A stretch of 64,000 nucleotides of DNA from Planococcus donghaensis. Its GTDB lineage: Bacteria > Bacillota > Bacilli > Bacillales_A > Planococcaceae. Made by a program: the position numbers and the translations under genes. The notes under the pieces are model-generated. The model did no database searches. It was given only the letters and a program-made list of their open reading frames with translations, and was not told the DNA's origin. Position 1 is the first letter of the stretch, and every line of letters starts with the position of its first letter. The stretch is from positions 620,001-684,000 of the forward strand of contig NZ_CP016543.2 of the NCBI RefSeq assembly GCF_001687665.2. Direction: 5' to 3'. Of this stretch, positions 52,307 through 62,586 are shown piece by piece.

Positions 52307-54907
52307 ATGAAAAACGTTCATATTGTACCCCATATGCATTGGGATAGAGAATGGTATTTCTCTACGGAAGAATCCAGAATTTTTTTAGTAAATAACTTGG
52401 AAGAAATTATGGAAATGCTAGAAAATAATCCTGACTATCCCTACTATGTGTTAGACGGTCAGACTTCTATTTTAGAGGATTATTTTGCTGTCAAACCTGA
52501 AAATAAAGAACGTGTGGCAAAGCTTGTTCAAGAAGGACGGTTAATTATTGGTCCTTGGTATACGCAAACAGACGAATTGGTCGTTGGTGGGGAGTCCATC
52601 GTTCGCAATTTATTATACGGCATTAAAGATAGTGAGCAGTTCGGTGATTATATGAGAATTGGGTATTTGCCTGATTCGTTTGGTCAATCCGCGCAAATGC
52701 CAATGATTCTAAATGGTTTTGATATTACCTACTCGATTTTTTGGAGAGGAACCTCAGAACGACACGGGACGGACAAAACAGAATTTTACTGGAAAACAGA
52801 AGATGGCTCTAAAGTGCTTGTTCAATTGTTTCCGTTGGGATATGCAATAGGTAAATATTTGCCGGAGGATGAAGAAACGCTAAAAACGCGGATGGATAAG
52901 TATTTTACAGTACTTGACCGTGGAGCGACTACTGAAAATATTGTTCTGCCTAACGGCCATGATCAAATGCCAATTCAAAAAAATATTTTTGAAGTCATGG
53001 AAAAATTGAGAAGCATTTATCCGGATCGCGAATTTTTCTTAAGCAAATTCGAGAATGTTTTTACAGAACTTGAAAAGAATAAGGACCTTCCGACGCTTCA
53101 AGGTGAATTTTTGGATGGTAAGTACATGCGGGTTCACCGCAGTATTTTCTCGACCCGAATGGATATAAAAGCGGCAAATGCCAGAATTGAAAACAAAATC
53201 ACAAATATTTTAGAACCGTTAGCTTCACTTGCCTACAGCTTAGGATTTGAATACCACCATGGGTTAATTGAATTGATTTGGAAAGAAATCATGAAGAACC
53301 ATGCACATGACAGTATTGGGTGCTGTTGTTCTGATAAAGTGCACCGGGAAATAAGCAATCGATTTTTCTTAGCAGAGGAAAAAGTAGACCAATTGATTAA
53401 GTTTTATAAGCGCAAAATTGTTGATAGTATGGCCACAGATAAGCAACATGATCGGCTAACTGCTTTCAATTTAGTACCTTATGAGCGAACTGAAGTAGTT
53501 ACAACGAGTGTTATGACCAAATTGAAATCGTTTAAATTAGTGGATAAAGATAAAAACGAATTGGACTTTGAAATTCTGTCGAGTGAAATTACGGATCCTG
53601 GATTAATCGATCGCCAAATTGTTCATTACGGAAACTACGAGCCGTTTATTAACTATACGATCCAACTAAAAGATACTTTGCCTGCGATGGGATATAAAAC
53701 GTATTTTGTCATAGAAAGCAACGAAGAAATCGGAAATTCTTTTGCTGCTACTGAAAATGTTGAAACAGATTTTTATCGTATTACAGTGAACCCAAATGGG
53801 AGTTTAAATATAGTAGACAAAACGATTAATCAAACTTTTGAAAATGTTCTTCGGTTAGAAAGTGGAGGAGACGATGGAGACGAGTACGACTTTTCGCCAT
53901 TAGCAGAAGAACAGTTGATCTATAGTGACGATGTGAAGGCAAATGTTTCAATGAATCAAAATCGCCACGGGGCAGTGATTAAAATTGATTATTGTCTTAA
54001 AGTGCCTTCGGATATTGAAAAAAGAAAAATCGATACTAGGGATAGTACAATCGATGTTCGCATTGTGGTAACTGTTCCAAAGCATAAACCAGTAATGACA
54101 GTGAAAATCGAATTAAACAACAAAGCAAAAGACCATCGCCTTAGAGCATTAATTCCCACTGGCATCGCTTCAGCTTTTTCTACTTCCGACAATCAGTTTG
54201 GTGTGATAAAAAGAGCAGTTGTCGATTCAGCGATTCATGTCTGGGAAAAAGAAGATTGGGATGAGCGTCCAGATCCGATCTATCCGATGCTTAGCTATGT
54301 AAGCTTAGCGGATGAGGGATATGGGGTAAGTGTTCTCACCAATAGCACAAGAGAATACGAAATAATTGGCGAGCAATTTGATGTAATTGCTATTACGTTA
54401 TTTAGAAGTATCGGTTTTCTTGGGAAAGAAGGAATGCTTCGAAGACCAGGCCGTCCATCGGGTATCAAATTACCAACACCGGATTCTCAAATGCTTGGCG
54501 AGCTAACTTTAGACTTCGCGATTGCTACACATAGCAGCGAACAAAATGTTGCAAGGCTTGCAAAAGATTACCTGACACCAATCGAGTTTTACAATAAAAT
54601 TCCGCATGATGCAATCCGCTTAAACAAATCAAACGTAACAACACCATTAGAATATAGCTTGTTCCATGAAATGGAACCTAATCTTGTATTGAGTACGCTG
54701 AAAAAAGCAGAAAAAGAAGACCGGTTATTATTACGCTTTTATAATACTAGAAATTCAGTCGAAACATCATCTTGGGTGTTTAATCCCACTATTAAGCAGG
54801 CTCATATTGCTAATTTAAATGAGCAAGCTTTGGAAGAAATCCATGTAGAAAACAATCAACTTCAAATACCAGTGAAAACAAATCAAGTGCAATCCATCTT
54901 GCTTTAA
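52307..54907 (+). CDS. mngB: GH38 alpha-mannosidase, MngB-like
   Basis: An 866-residue GH38 enzyme beginning HIVPHMHWDREW, with metal ligands in that motif, and a nucleophile Asp in YLPDSFGQSAQM. A three-helix middle domain (about 270-370) includes MKNHAHDSIGCC. The C-terminal half is a beta-rich sandwich. MngB hydrolyses mannosyl-D-glycerate-6-phosphate to mannose-6-P and glycerate. AGGAGG is placed well, and the gene follows the PTS gene by 24 bases, so they are co-transcribed. Confidence 0.88.
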   Translation: MKNVHIVPHMHWDREWYFSTEESRIFLVNNLEEIMEMLENNPDYPYYVLDGQTSILEDYFAVKPENKERVAKLVQEGRLIIGPWYTQTDELVVGGESIVRNLLYGIKDSEQFGDYMRIGYLPDSFGQSAQMPMILNGFDITYSIFWRGTSERHGTDKTEFYWKTEDGSKVLVQLFPLGYAIGKYLPEDEETLKTRMDKYFTVLDRGATTENIVLPNGHDQMPIQKNIFEVMEKLRSIYPDREFFLSKFENVFTELEKNKDLPTLQGEFLDGKYMRVHRSIFSTRMDIKAANARIENKITNILEPLASLAYSLGFEYHHGLIELIWKEIMKNHAHDSIGCCCSDKVHREISNRFFLAEEKVDQLIKFYKRKIVDSMATDKQHDRLTAFNLVPYERTEVVTTSVMTKLKSFKLVDKDKNELDFEILSSEITDPGLIDRQIVHYGNYEPFINYTIQLKDTLPAMGYKTYFVIESNEEIGNSFAATENVETDFYRITVNPNGSLNIVDKTINQTFENVLRLESGGDDGDEYDFSPLAEEQLIYSDDVKANVSMNQNRHGAVIKIDYCLKVPSDIEKRKIDTRDSTIDVRIVVTVPKHKPVMTVKIELNNKAKDHRLRALIPTGIASAFSTSDNQFGVIKRAVVDSAIHVWEKEDWDERPDPIYPMLSYVSLADEGYGVSVLTNSTREYEIIGEQFDVIAITLFRSIGFLGKEGMLRRPGRPSGIKLPTPDSQMLGELTLDFAIATHSSEQNVARLAKDYLTPIEFYNKIPHDAIRLNKSNVTTPLEYSLFHEMEPNLVLSTLKKAEKEDRLLLRFYNTRNSVETSSWVFNPTIKQAHIANLNEQALEEIHVENNQLQIPVKTNQVQSILL

Positions 54908-54936
54908 TCTGTTTTTGAAAGAAGGGGATGAGCAAA

Positions 54937-56106
54937 GTGAAAGTGCTAGTAGCAATAGATTCTTTTAAAGGAAGTTTATCGTCTCAAGAATGCAGTCGTG
55001 CAATAACTGAGGGAATAAAAATAGCAGATCAACAGGCTGAGGTTTTAACAATTCCCTTGGCCGATGGCGGAGAAGGCACGGTAGAAGCCCTTGTACAAGC
55101 TACTCAAGGTAGAATCATACAAAAAACAGTGATAGGTCCTCTCGGGCAACCCGTATTGGCGTCTTATGGAGTGTTGGGAGAAAAAGGGGAAGTGGTTATT
55201 GAGGTTGCTTCTGTCTGCGGGTTGCCACTCATCCCAACAAAAAAGAAAAACCCTTTAGTAGCTACTACTTACGGTATTGGCGAACTAATACTAGGAGAAA
55301 TCGAAAATGGATGCCGTAATTTTATAATTGGTCTTGGGGGAAGTGCTACCAATGATGCTGGGATTGGTATGCTTCAAGCCCTTGGCTATTCTTTCCTTGA
55401 TGAAGAGGGTTGCGAAGTAGGGTACGGTGGCGGTGAACTTAAAAGGATTCAATCGATAAATGCTAGTGGCGTGACGAGTTTGCTGAAAGAATGCACGTTT
55501 AAAATAGCTTGCGATGTTAATAATCCGCTTTTTGGTTTGAATGGAGCAGCCTATGTCTTTGGACCGCAAAAGGGTGCAACGGAGCAGGTAGTAAAAGAAT
55601 TAGATGAAGGACTAAAGCATTTTGCACAAATTGCAGCTAGTGAACTAAAAAGAGATATTCACAACATACCAGGAGCAGGAGCAGCTGGTGGACTGGGGGC
55701 AGCCTTTGAAGGTTTTCTAAATGGCCAACTGCTCTCGGGCATTGAGTTGCTGATGGATACGATTCGTATAGAAGAAAAGATGGCAGGTATAGACTTTGTC
55801 ATTACTGGAGAAGGTAGACTGGATCGTCAAACAGCAATGGGAAAAACACCAGTTGGTATTGCACAATGTGCTGGAAAATACGCAATTCCTGTAATTGCGT
55901 TAGCTGGAGAGGTAACAAAAGAAGCCGAAACACTACACGATTTTGGCATAACTTCGTTTTTTTCAATTGCAAACGGAGCAATGACGATTGAAGAAGCCAT
56001 GAACCCAGTAACTGCATACGCAAATCTCAAAACAACAAGTGAACAATTATTTCGTTTGGTTAGTCTTGTGAAGCAATCAAAACATGAGATTAAGTGTGAA
56101 GTTTAA
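54937..56106 (+). CDS. glxK: Glycerate kinase (GlxK/GarK family)
   Basis: A 389-residue glycerate kinase type I: KVLVAIDSFKGSLSSQE start, LADGGEGTVEAL, GLGGSATNDAGIGML, GAGAAGGLGAAF and ITGEGRLDRQT motifs in order. It phosphorylates glycerate to 2-phosphoglycerate, feeding glycolysis. GTG 54937 is nine bases from AAGGGG, while ATG 54928 abuts it. It follows the mannosidase by 29 bases and consumes the glycerate that enzyme releases. Confidence 0.9.
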   Translation: MKVLVAIDSFKGSLSSQECSRAITEGIKIADQQAEVLTIPLADGGEGTVEALVQATQGRIIQKTVIGPLGQPVLASYGVLGEKGEVVIEVASVCGLPLIPTKKKNPLVATTYGIGELILGEIENGCRNFIIGLGGSATNDAGIGMLQALGYSFLDEEGCEVGYGGGELKRIQSINASGVTSLLKECTFKIACDVNNPLFGLNGAAYVFGPQKGATEQVVKELDEGLKHFAQIAASELKRDIHNIPGAGAAGGLGAAFEGFLNGQLLSGIELLMDTIRIEEKMAGIDFVITGEGRLDRQTAMGKTPVGIAQCAGKYAIPVIALAGEVTKEAETLHDFGITSFFSIANGAMTIEEAMNPVTAYANLKTTSEQLFRLVSLVKQSKHEIKCEV

Positions 56107-56236
56107 GAAAAATAAGGAGTAGGTAAATTGCTCGAATCACCAAATCCAAATATAGATAATTAAAGAGGTTTTTAAGGATGGCTTATTTTTTTTTGGATAT
56201 TTACCTAAATAAATAACTGAAAATTGAAAAAATAAG

Positions 56237-56271
56237 TAGAAAAGAGAGCGTTATATGCTCTCTTTTCTACT
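56237..56271 (+). terminator. Strong hairpin just upstream of manA
   Basis: GTAGAAAAGAGAGC (56237-56250) pairs perfectly with GCTCTCTTTTCTAC (56258-56271). The manA Shine-Dalgarno begins nine bases later. It can end the glxK transcript or attenuate read-through into manA. Confidence 0.8.
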
Positions 56272-56289
56272 ATAAAGTTGGAGGATTTT

Positions 56290-57249
56290 ATGTATAAAAG
56301 CGAACCAATCTTTTTGCAACCTACTTATCATGAACGTATTTGGGGAGGACAAAAGCTGAAAAAAGAATTTTGTTATGACATTCCATACCAAAAAACTGGG
56401 GAAGTGTGGGCCATTTCGGCACACCCAAATGGCCCAAGCATAATCTCAAATGGCCCTCTTGCAGGAAAGTCTTTAGCAGATGCATGGCATGAACATGGAG
56501 AACTTTTCAATAAAATGGAATTAAAAACTACAGAATATCCGTTACTGGTAAAAATATTGGACGCTGCAGAATATCTTTCAGTTCAAGTGCATCCTAATGA
56601 CGAATTCGCCCGAAAAGTAGAAAATGTACCTTACGGAAAAACCGAATGTTGGTATGTATTGAGTGCAGAAGAAGGAGCAGAATTAATAATTGGTCATCAT
56701 GCAACTTCTCAAGAACAGCTAAAAGAATTGGTAGAGCAAGGGAAATGGAAGCATTTGTTGAGGACGATTAAAGTAAAAGCGGGCGACTTTGTGTATGTCC
56801 CTAGTGGAACCATCCATGCAATTGGTGCGGGAATTGTGATCTTAGAAACCCAGCAAAGTTCAGATATTACTTATCGAGTTTATGACTATGATCGTAAGGA
56901 TGCTGCAGGAAATTCCCGCAAGCTACACTTTGAACAATCGCTTCAAGTAACGAAGGTTCCACATGAAGATGTATACATTGAACAAACACAAGTAATTAAA
57001 GAAGGTTTAGTGGAAAAAAAACTTGTAGAAGAACGATATTTTTCAGTTTATCACTGGCGGCTGAGCGGGAAATCTACCAGCCGGTTAGAAAAAGACTTTC
57101 TACAAGTCAGTGTAATCGAAGGACAGGCAAGACTAACGATTGCAAACCAATCTTTTAAGATAAACAAAGGCGATCACTTTCTTTTACCTTATGGCATTCA
57201 AGAATATTGTTTGGAAGGAAATGCAGAATGTATTGTTTCACACAGTTAA
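56290..57249 (+). CDS. manA: Mannose-6-phosphate isomerase, class I
   Basis: A 319-residue cupin-type phosphomannose isomerase: WGGQKLKKEF, SVQVHPNDEFA with zinc-binding His, GKTECWYVL with Glu, and VPSGTIHAIG. It converts mannose-6-P to fructose-6-P, the last step for the mannose half of mannosylglycerate. GGAGG at 56280-56284 selects ATG 56290. It is separated from glxK by 180 bases with a hairpin, so it may have its own promoter. Confidence 0.92.
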   Translation: MYKSEPIFLQPTYHERIWGGQKLKKEFCYDIPYQKTGEVWAISAHPNGPSIISNGPLAGKSLADAWHEHGELFNKMELKTTEYPLLVKILDAAEYLSVQVHPNDEFARKVENVPYGKTECWYVLSAEEGAELIIGHHATSQEQLKELVEQGKWKHLLRTIKVKAGDFVYVPSGTIHAIGAGIVILETQQSSDITYRVYDYDRKDAAGNSRKLHFEQSLQVTKVPHEDVYIEQTQVIKEGLVEKKLVEERYFSVYHWRLSGKSTSRLEKDFLQVSVIEGQARLTIANQSFKINKGDHFLLPYGIQEYCLEGNAECIVSHS

Positions 57250-57362
57250 TATTAAAGTAAATAGATTCTGTATTTTGTCCGTTTATAATAATCGAAAATT
57301 TTTTAATGTTAATTCACGTTAATTCGAACTTCAATTTCTTTCAAAAATTTTTTCACACCACC

Positions 57363-57399
57363 AAAAGCAGCCCCGCGTAACAGCGGAGCTGCTTTTTTA
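57363..57399 (+). terminator. Rho-independent terminator
   Basis: AAAAGCAGC-CCGC pairs with GCGG-GCTGCTTTT around GTAACA, followed by a T-run. It lies 110 bases after manA. Confidence 0.8.
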
Positions 57400-57519
57400 T
57401 TGAAGTTATATTCAGAACAATCAAAATTAATGTAGCGCTGTATTGGTGAAATAGTGTACACTCCTTATTAACGGAATGATTAAGGTCTATTTCCTTAAAT
57501 AGAAAAGCAGGTGACAGTG

Positions 57520-58695
57520 TTGAAAAAGCAAACACAAGAGTTGTTCGAAGAGATTCGCGCATTTAGACGGGATCTTCATGAGAACCCTGAATTGAGTGGC
57601 GAAGAAACAGAAACTTCTCGAAAAATACAAGTGAAACTTGATGAATATGGCATCTCATATTCTACGGGATATGCAAAAACAGGTGTCCTTGGTGTGATCC
57701 AAGGCGATAAGCCAGGAAAAACGGTTGGATTGCGTGCCGATATCGATGCCTTACCGATTTTAGAAAAAGCAGATGTGCCGTTCAAGTCTAAAGTCGATGG
57801 CAAAATGCATGCATGCGGGCATGATGCGCATACGGCCATGTTGCTCGGAGTCGGAAAATTACTGCAAGACCAGAAAGCCGATATTGCTGGAACGGTGTTA
57901 TTAATTTTTCAGCCGGCTGAAGAAAATGCACCAACGGGTGGCTCGGAGCAAATGATGGCAGATGGTGTTTTTGATACGTATCAACCGGATGTTTTAATCG
58001 CGCAACATGTTTGGCCAGGTTTACCGGCTGGGCAAGTTGGTGTCATAGACGGAGCCATCATGGGCAACTCTGACCGTTTCCAAGTGACAATCTACGGAGC
58101 AGGGGGCCACGCATCGATGCCTCATCAAACCGTTGATGCGATTATTATCGCCAACCAAGTCATGTCCGCCATCCAAACGATTGTTAGCCGGAACGCGAAC
58201 CCGATGGATTCAGGCGTAATCACAATTGGGAAAATTACAGGAGGCTATCGTTACAATGTGGTAGCGGACACGGTAGTGCTTGAAGGAACGATTCGCTCTC
58301 TTTCAGACGACACCAAGAAACTTTTGAAAAAACGTTTCCATGAAGTGGTTCAAGGAGCTGCGGAAATGATGGGCGGTTCGTGTGAAATCGACTATTCGGA
58401 TGGTTACCCAGCAACGATTAACACAAAGCGTTGGGCTGAAGTAGTTCGGAAATCGGCAAAACATCAATTAGGCGACGCGGGCACACCAGAAGTAATCGGA
58501 AGCATGGCTGGAGAAGATTTCGGCCGTTTCTTGAAAAAGTACGAAGGGGTTTATTATTGGCTCGGTACTTCAGTTGGTGAAAACCAAAAACCGCTCCACG
58601 ACCCTGGCTTTATGATCGATGAACAAGCTTTGTCGATTGGGACAGAGTTGATGGCCCAAGCAGCGCTTGACGTGCTAGCCGAATTGAATAAATAG
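57520..58695 (+). CDS. M20D amidohydrolase (N-acyl amino acid hydrolase-like)
   Basis: A 391-residue metallopeptidase of family M20D: FRRDLHENPELSGEE start, HACGHDAHTAMLLG, FQPAEENAPTGG, and a dimerisation domain from about 180. Members remove acyl groups from amino acids or hippurate-like compounds. The start is uncertain: AGGTGA suits TTG 57520, and GTG 57517 or 57511 are alternatives. It is the first gene of an abg-like operon running to the window end. Confidence 0.85.
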   Translation: MKKQTQELFEEIRAFRRDLHENPELSGEETETSRKIQVKLDEYGISYSTGYAKTGVLGVIQGDKPGKTVGLRADIDALPILEKADVPFKSKVDGKMHACGHDAHTAMLLGVGKLLQDQKADIAGTVLLIFQPAEENAPTGGSEQMMADGVFDTYQPDVLIAQHVWPGLPAGQVGVIDGAIMGNSDRFQVTIYGAGGHASMPHQTVDAIIIANQVMSAIQTIVSRNANPMDSGVITIGKITGGYRYNVVADTVVLEGTIRSLSDDTKKLLKKRFHEVVQGAAEMMGGSCEIDYSDGYPATINTKRWAEVVRKSAKHQLGDAGTPEVIGSMAGEDFGRFLKKYEGVYYWLGTSVGENQKPLHDPGFMIDEQALSIGTELMAQAALDVLAELNK

Positions 58696-58706
58696 GAGGA
58701 ACAGAA

Positions 58707-60023
58707 ATGGCAAATTCCATTGAACAATTCATGGAAGAGATTGAGCCGTATGTGATTGAACAACGACGCAAGCGACATCGCTATCCTGAAATCGGTTTTG
58801 CGGAATACGTAACCACTTATGAGTTGAGCGAACAATTAGCTGGAAAAGGATTTTCACTTTTTTATGGAACAGACTTTTTAACAAGCTCAGAACGCATGGG
58901 TGTACCGTGTGATCCAATGCTCGCGGAAAATGAACAGCGAGCGCTTCAAAAAGGCGTGCCGCCTGAGTTTCTTGAAAAGATGAAAGGTGGACATACTGGA
59001 TTTGCAGCTGTACTTGACACAGGACGACTGGGACCTAAATTTGCTTATCGCTTTGATATAGACGCATTGCCAATAGAAGAAGCAGAATGCACTGATCATG
59101 TGCCAGCACAACACGAGTTTCGTTCTCAAATTGCGGGAATGATGCATGCTTGCGGTCACGATGGTCACGCGGCAATTGGACTTGGACTCGCGAATTATTT
59201 GGCGAAGAGAAAAGACAACTTAAGCGGCAAGTACACAATTTTGTTCCAACCTGCAGAAGAAGGTGGACGTGGTGCAAAAGCGATTGTTGATAAAGGGTGG
59301 CTTGATGACATTGATTATTTTATGAGCGGCCATGTCGGGATTCACAATTTACCGTCAGGAACAGTTGCAGCGACCACTTCAAAATTTTTGGCCAGTTCCA
59401 AAATCAATGCGAAGTTCATCGGCAAGTCGGCACATTCTGGATTAGAGCCCAACGAAGGACGCAACGCGTTGCTCGCTGCCGCATCGGCTGCATTGCATCT
59501 ACATAGCATTGCAAACCATAAAGACGGAATCACTCGTATCAATGTCGGCACGTTGCACGCAGGAGCCGGACGCAATGTTATCGCCGACAAAGCGTTGATG
59601 GAAATTGAAACGCGCGGTGAGACCAATAAGTTGGATGCTTACATGCAAGAAAATGCAACGCGCATTTTACAGGCGAGTGCTGCATTGTACGATGTCGAGC
59701 TAGAACTTGAACATATGGGAAGATCGGTTTCAACAGCTGCGGATCACGATTTCGCGAAAGTTGTAGAACGAGCATGTGCACTGTCATCAAGCTTAAAGAT
59801 TGTTCCGCATTTGGAAGTGGGAGCTTCAGAAGATGTTACATACATGATTGAGCGCGTTCGTGAACAAGGCGGAAAAGCAACGTTTATGATTTTTGCAAGT
59901 CCGTTACCTGCAGGTCATCATCATCCTTGTTTTAATTATGAAGAACAGGCACTACTTGCTGGATTGGAAACGATAATACGAACAACGGATTATTTGCTAA
60001 AGGAGGACGGGTTACGTGCTTAG
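58707..60023 (+). CDS. M20 amidohydrolase, AbgA-like (p-aminobenzoyl-glutamate hydrolase)
   Basis: A 438-residue M20D-type protein with RRKRHRYPEIGFAEY, FRFDIDALPIEE-like (YRFDIDALPI), MMHACGHDGHAAIG and FQPAEEGGRGAKA. A long N-terminal loop region (about 55-95) is typical of AbgA subunits. In E. coli AbgA and AbgB together cleave p-aminobenzoyl-glutamate imported by AbgT, a folate breakdown product. An AbgT transporter ends this operon. AGGAGG precedes the ATG; it starts 12 bases after the preceding gene. Confidence 0.85.
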   Translation: MANSIEQFMEEIEPYVIEQRRKRHRYPEIGFAEYVTTYELSEQLAGKGFSLFYGTDFLTSSERMGVPCDPMLAENEQRALQKGVPPEFLEKMKGGHTGFAAVLDTGRLGPKFAYRFDIDALPIEEAECTDHVPAQHEFRSQIAGMMHACGHDGHAAIGLGLANYLAKRKDNLSGKYTILFQPAEEGGRGAKAIVDKGWLDDIDYFMSGHVGIHNLPSGTVAATTSKFLASSKINAKFIGKSAHSGLEPNEGRNALLAAASAALHLHSIANHKDGITRINVGTLHAGAGRNVIADKALMEIETRGETNKLDAYMQENATRILQASAALYDVELELEHMGRSVSTAADHDFAKVVERACALSSSLKIVPHLEVGASEDVTYMIERVREQGGKATFMIFASPLPAGHHHPCFNYEEQALLAGLETIIRTTDYLLKEDGLRA

Positions 60024-61254
60024 CTGGTTAGTTGAACATTTACAGCGGATGAATATGACTAATGTATTGGTTAGACCAGAAGGGTTTACGCGAGAAGGCT
60101 ATACGCCTGAAGAAACAAGCGCCATGGAAGTTTTTAAAGACATCGCGAAAGAGTTAGGCTTGGCTGTAAAAGTAGACGCGGCAGGAAATATGATTGCGCG
60201 GTGGGAAGTTCCAGGCGGCGAAAATGCGGCGGTAGCGACCGGGTCTCACCTTGATACGGTGCCTAATGGCGGCGCATTTGACGGAGGAGCTGGCGTTGTA
60301 TGTGGCCTCGGCGCAGTTAAATTGCTGAAAGAAGCCGATTATCAACCAAAGCGACCGATTGAAGTGATTTGTTTTCGCTCGGAAGAATCTTCACGATTCG
60401 GTGTCTCGACAATTGGCAGTAAGGCGATGAGTGGATTATTGGATCTTTCTATTGGAACGCTTGTCGACCAACACGGCACGACACTGGCGGAAGCTGTTAA
60501 AAGTCAAGGCTTTAACTGGGAAGAGTTGACCAAAGCAAAACGTTCAAAAGAGGAACTAAAAAGCTTTGTCGAACTGCACATTGAACAAGGAATGCATATA
60601 AACGACCATGAAAAAAATTACGGCATTGTTAAAGGTGTGGCTTGTCCGATTCGCTTAGCCGTTACGTTTAGTGGCAAAGCAGGACATACAGGTACGACGC
60701 CGATGGACCGCAGACAAGATGCTTTAGCGGCAGCGGCTCCTTTTATTTCATTTGTTCAAGATACAGCTCTTCAACTCAATGATGTGTATGAGAAACCGCT
60801 AGTGGCGACAGTTAGTACATTGACCTCTTCTCCAAACTCGATGAATGTGATTCCGCAAACGGTAACTGCTGGAGTAGACATCCGTAGCGTTGATGATGGA
60901 TTGAAAAAGAAAATGGCAGAAGCGATTGGGATTGAAGCAAACCGTATTGAACAAGCGACCGGTGTAGCTATCTCTATTGAAGTATTAGTCGATAATCCAT
61001 CTGTTTTGCTTGATGAAAAGGTAGCTCGGCAGTTAGTTGATGCGGGCGACCAAGAAGCTTATTTGGCACATCACATGGATAGTGGTGCGGGACACGATGT
61101 CATGAATATGGCCCAAGTGTGGCCGAGTGGATTGCTGTTTATCCCTTGCAAAGACGGCTTGAGTCACCATCCAGATGAATATGCAACAGCGGAAGATTTG
61201 AAAATGGGCTCAGAACTATTAGCGCGGTATTTAATGGAGGCAACGACGCTATGA
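60016..61254 (+). CDS. M20 hydantoinase/carbamoylase-family amidase
   Basis: A 412-residue protein of the N-carbamoyl-L-amino-acid hydrolase/allantoate amidohydrolase family: TGSHLDTVPNGGAFDGGAGVV, EESSRFG, ELHIEQG and the late SGAGHDVMNMAQ. GTG 60016 overlaps the preceding stop by eight bases, and AAGGAGG lies inside the previous gene. Canonical AbgB is not of this type, so this replaces or adds to the second subunit. It may act on an N-carbamoyl or ureido intermediate. Confidence 0.87.
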   Translation: MLSWLVEHLQRMNMTNVLVRPEGFTREGYTPEETSAMEVFKDIAKELGLAVKVDAAGNMIARWEVPGGENAAVATGSHLDTVPNGGAFDGGAGVVCGLGAVKLLKEADYQPKRPIEVICFRSEESSRFGVSTIGSKAMSGLLDLSIGTLVDQHGTTLAEAVKSQGFNWEELTKAKRSKEELKSFVELHIEQGMHINDHEKNYGIVKGVACPIRLAVTFSGKAGHTGTTPMDRRQDALAAAAPFISFVQDTALQLNDVYEKPLVATVSTLTSSPNSMNVIPQTVTAGVDIRSVDDGLKKKMAEAIGIEANRIEQATGVAISIEVLVDNPSVLLDEKVARQLVDAGDQEAYLAHHMDSGAGHDVMNMAQVWPSGLLFIPCKDGLSHHPDEYATAEDLKMGSELLARYLMEATTL

Positions 61255-62570
61255 CTGAAATCGTAAAAGTTGGGTTAATCGGACCAAAAGACTCGGTTAA
61301 CGAAACGATGAAAGCGGCCGGCAGTTTAGACGGCATTGAATTGGTTCCGTTCATTTACGAACAGACCGAAGAAACAAAAGAAATTATCAATGAAAATTCG
61401 GCCCGTATTGGCCATTGGCTTTTTTCGGGTCCGGCGCCTTATCATTTTGCATTAAAAGAAAAGTTAATCGATGCCGACCACGCAGATTATATTTTGCTGC
61501 ACGGGTCAAGTTTACTAGGTACGATGCTGGACGCCATTATGCAAGAAGGTGTGGTGTTGTCGAGCATTAGCCTCGATTCCGTTCCACGCCGAGAAGTGTT
61601 GAAAATGTTGAAAGACTTTGATTTGGAAAAGATGAAAATTCACACCGCTCCAGAACTCGGCTATATTCCTGCTGAAGAATTGGTCGATTACCACGAAGCA
61701 CTTTATCGTTCAGGTGAAATACAGGCAGCGCTAACTTGTGTTCATAGTACGTATAATGCCTTAAAAGAAAGAGGCGTGCCGGTTTATCGGATTTGTGTAT
61801 CGGAACTGGCAGCGCACCGAGCAATTTCAGTTATTAAAGAAAGGAGCTTGTCGGATCTTTACCGGATGAAGCAATTAGCAATGATCGGCGTCGAAATCAT
61901 TTACCCTAGCCAAGCGCAACAACGCAAGACGCCGTTCAAAATTGAACGGCAAGAGCTTGCCACCAATCGCGTGCTTATCGATTTTGCTGAAGAAGTAAAA
62001 GGCTCGAAAGTGAGCATGGGGAATGGCATTTATTTCATCTATACAACAAGAGGTGAACTAGAGCTATACGGCAAGTCCCATCATTTAAAAGAGTTGCAAG
62101 AAGAAATTTTTGCCAACAGTAATATGCACGTCCGCATTGGTGTAGGATACGGCAGAACAGTCACAGACTCTGAACAAAACGTCAGATTGGCATTGGATTA
62201 TACCCGAGAAAAAGAGAACGGTGTCGTTATCAATATTGACGAAGGCGGAAAAGTGACGGAGATCAATTCCCTAGGAAATGAGCTCAGCTATAGCCGGCGC
62301 AGCAGTGAAGCCAAATGGCAAGAAGCGCTAAAAGACGCAGCGATTAGTCAAACCGTTGTCGCACGTATTGAATCGCTATCTCACCATTACGCAAAAGAAG
62401 AAATCACGGCACTGGAATTATCGCAGTGGATGAACAGCACCGAGCGCAATGCACGCAGAATTTTGACCGAACTTGAAAGTGTTGGCGTAGCAGAAGTTTC
62501 AGGAGAAGAATCTGGCCGAAGAGGACGTCCGCGGAAATTATACCGTTTACTATTTGGTTCAGAGAACTAA
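61251..62570 (+). CDS. Large transcriptional regulator with GCH-III-like and winged-helix domains
   Basis: A 439-residue protein. An N-terminal alpha/beta region (about 5-200) looks like a periplasmic-binding/decarboxylase-type sensor. A middle domain (about 215-345) has a GGDEF/GTP cyclohydrolase III-like IGVGYGRTVTDSEQNVRLAL pattern. The C-terminal 65 residues form a winged helix (LSQWMNSTERNARRILTELES, GRRGRPRKLYRL). It overlaps the upstream stop by four bases (ATGA), so it is co-translated with the enzymes and most likely regulates this operon. I know no named family member of established function. Confidence 0.7.
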   Translation: MTEIVKVGLIGPKDSVNETMKAAGSLDGIELVPFIYEQTEETKEIINENSARIGHWLFSGPAPYHFALKEKLIDADHADYILLHGSSLLGTMLDAIMQEGVVLSSISLDSVPRREVLKMLKDFDLEKMKIHTAPELGYIPAEELVDYHEALYRSGEIQAALTCVHSTYNALKERGVPVYRICVSELAAHRAISVIKERSLSDLYRMKQLAMIGVEIIYPSQAQQRKTPFKIERQELATNRVLIDFAEEVKGSKVSMGNGIYFIYTTRGELELYGKSHHLKELQEEIFANSNMHVRIGVGYGRTVTDSEQNVRLALDYTREKENGVVINIDEGGKVTEINSLGNELSYSRRSSEAKWQEALKDAAISQTVVARIESLSHHYAKEEITALELSQWMNSTERNARRILTELESVGVAEVSGEESGRRGRPRKLYRLLFGSEN

Positions 62571-62586
62571 ACGAGGAGGAATGGGA

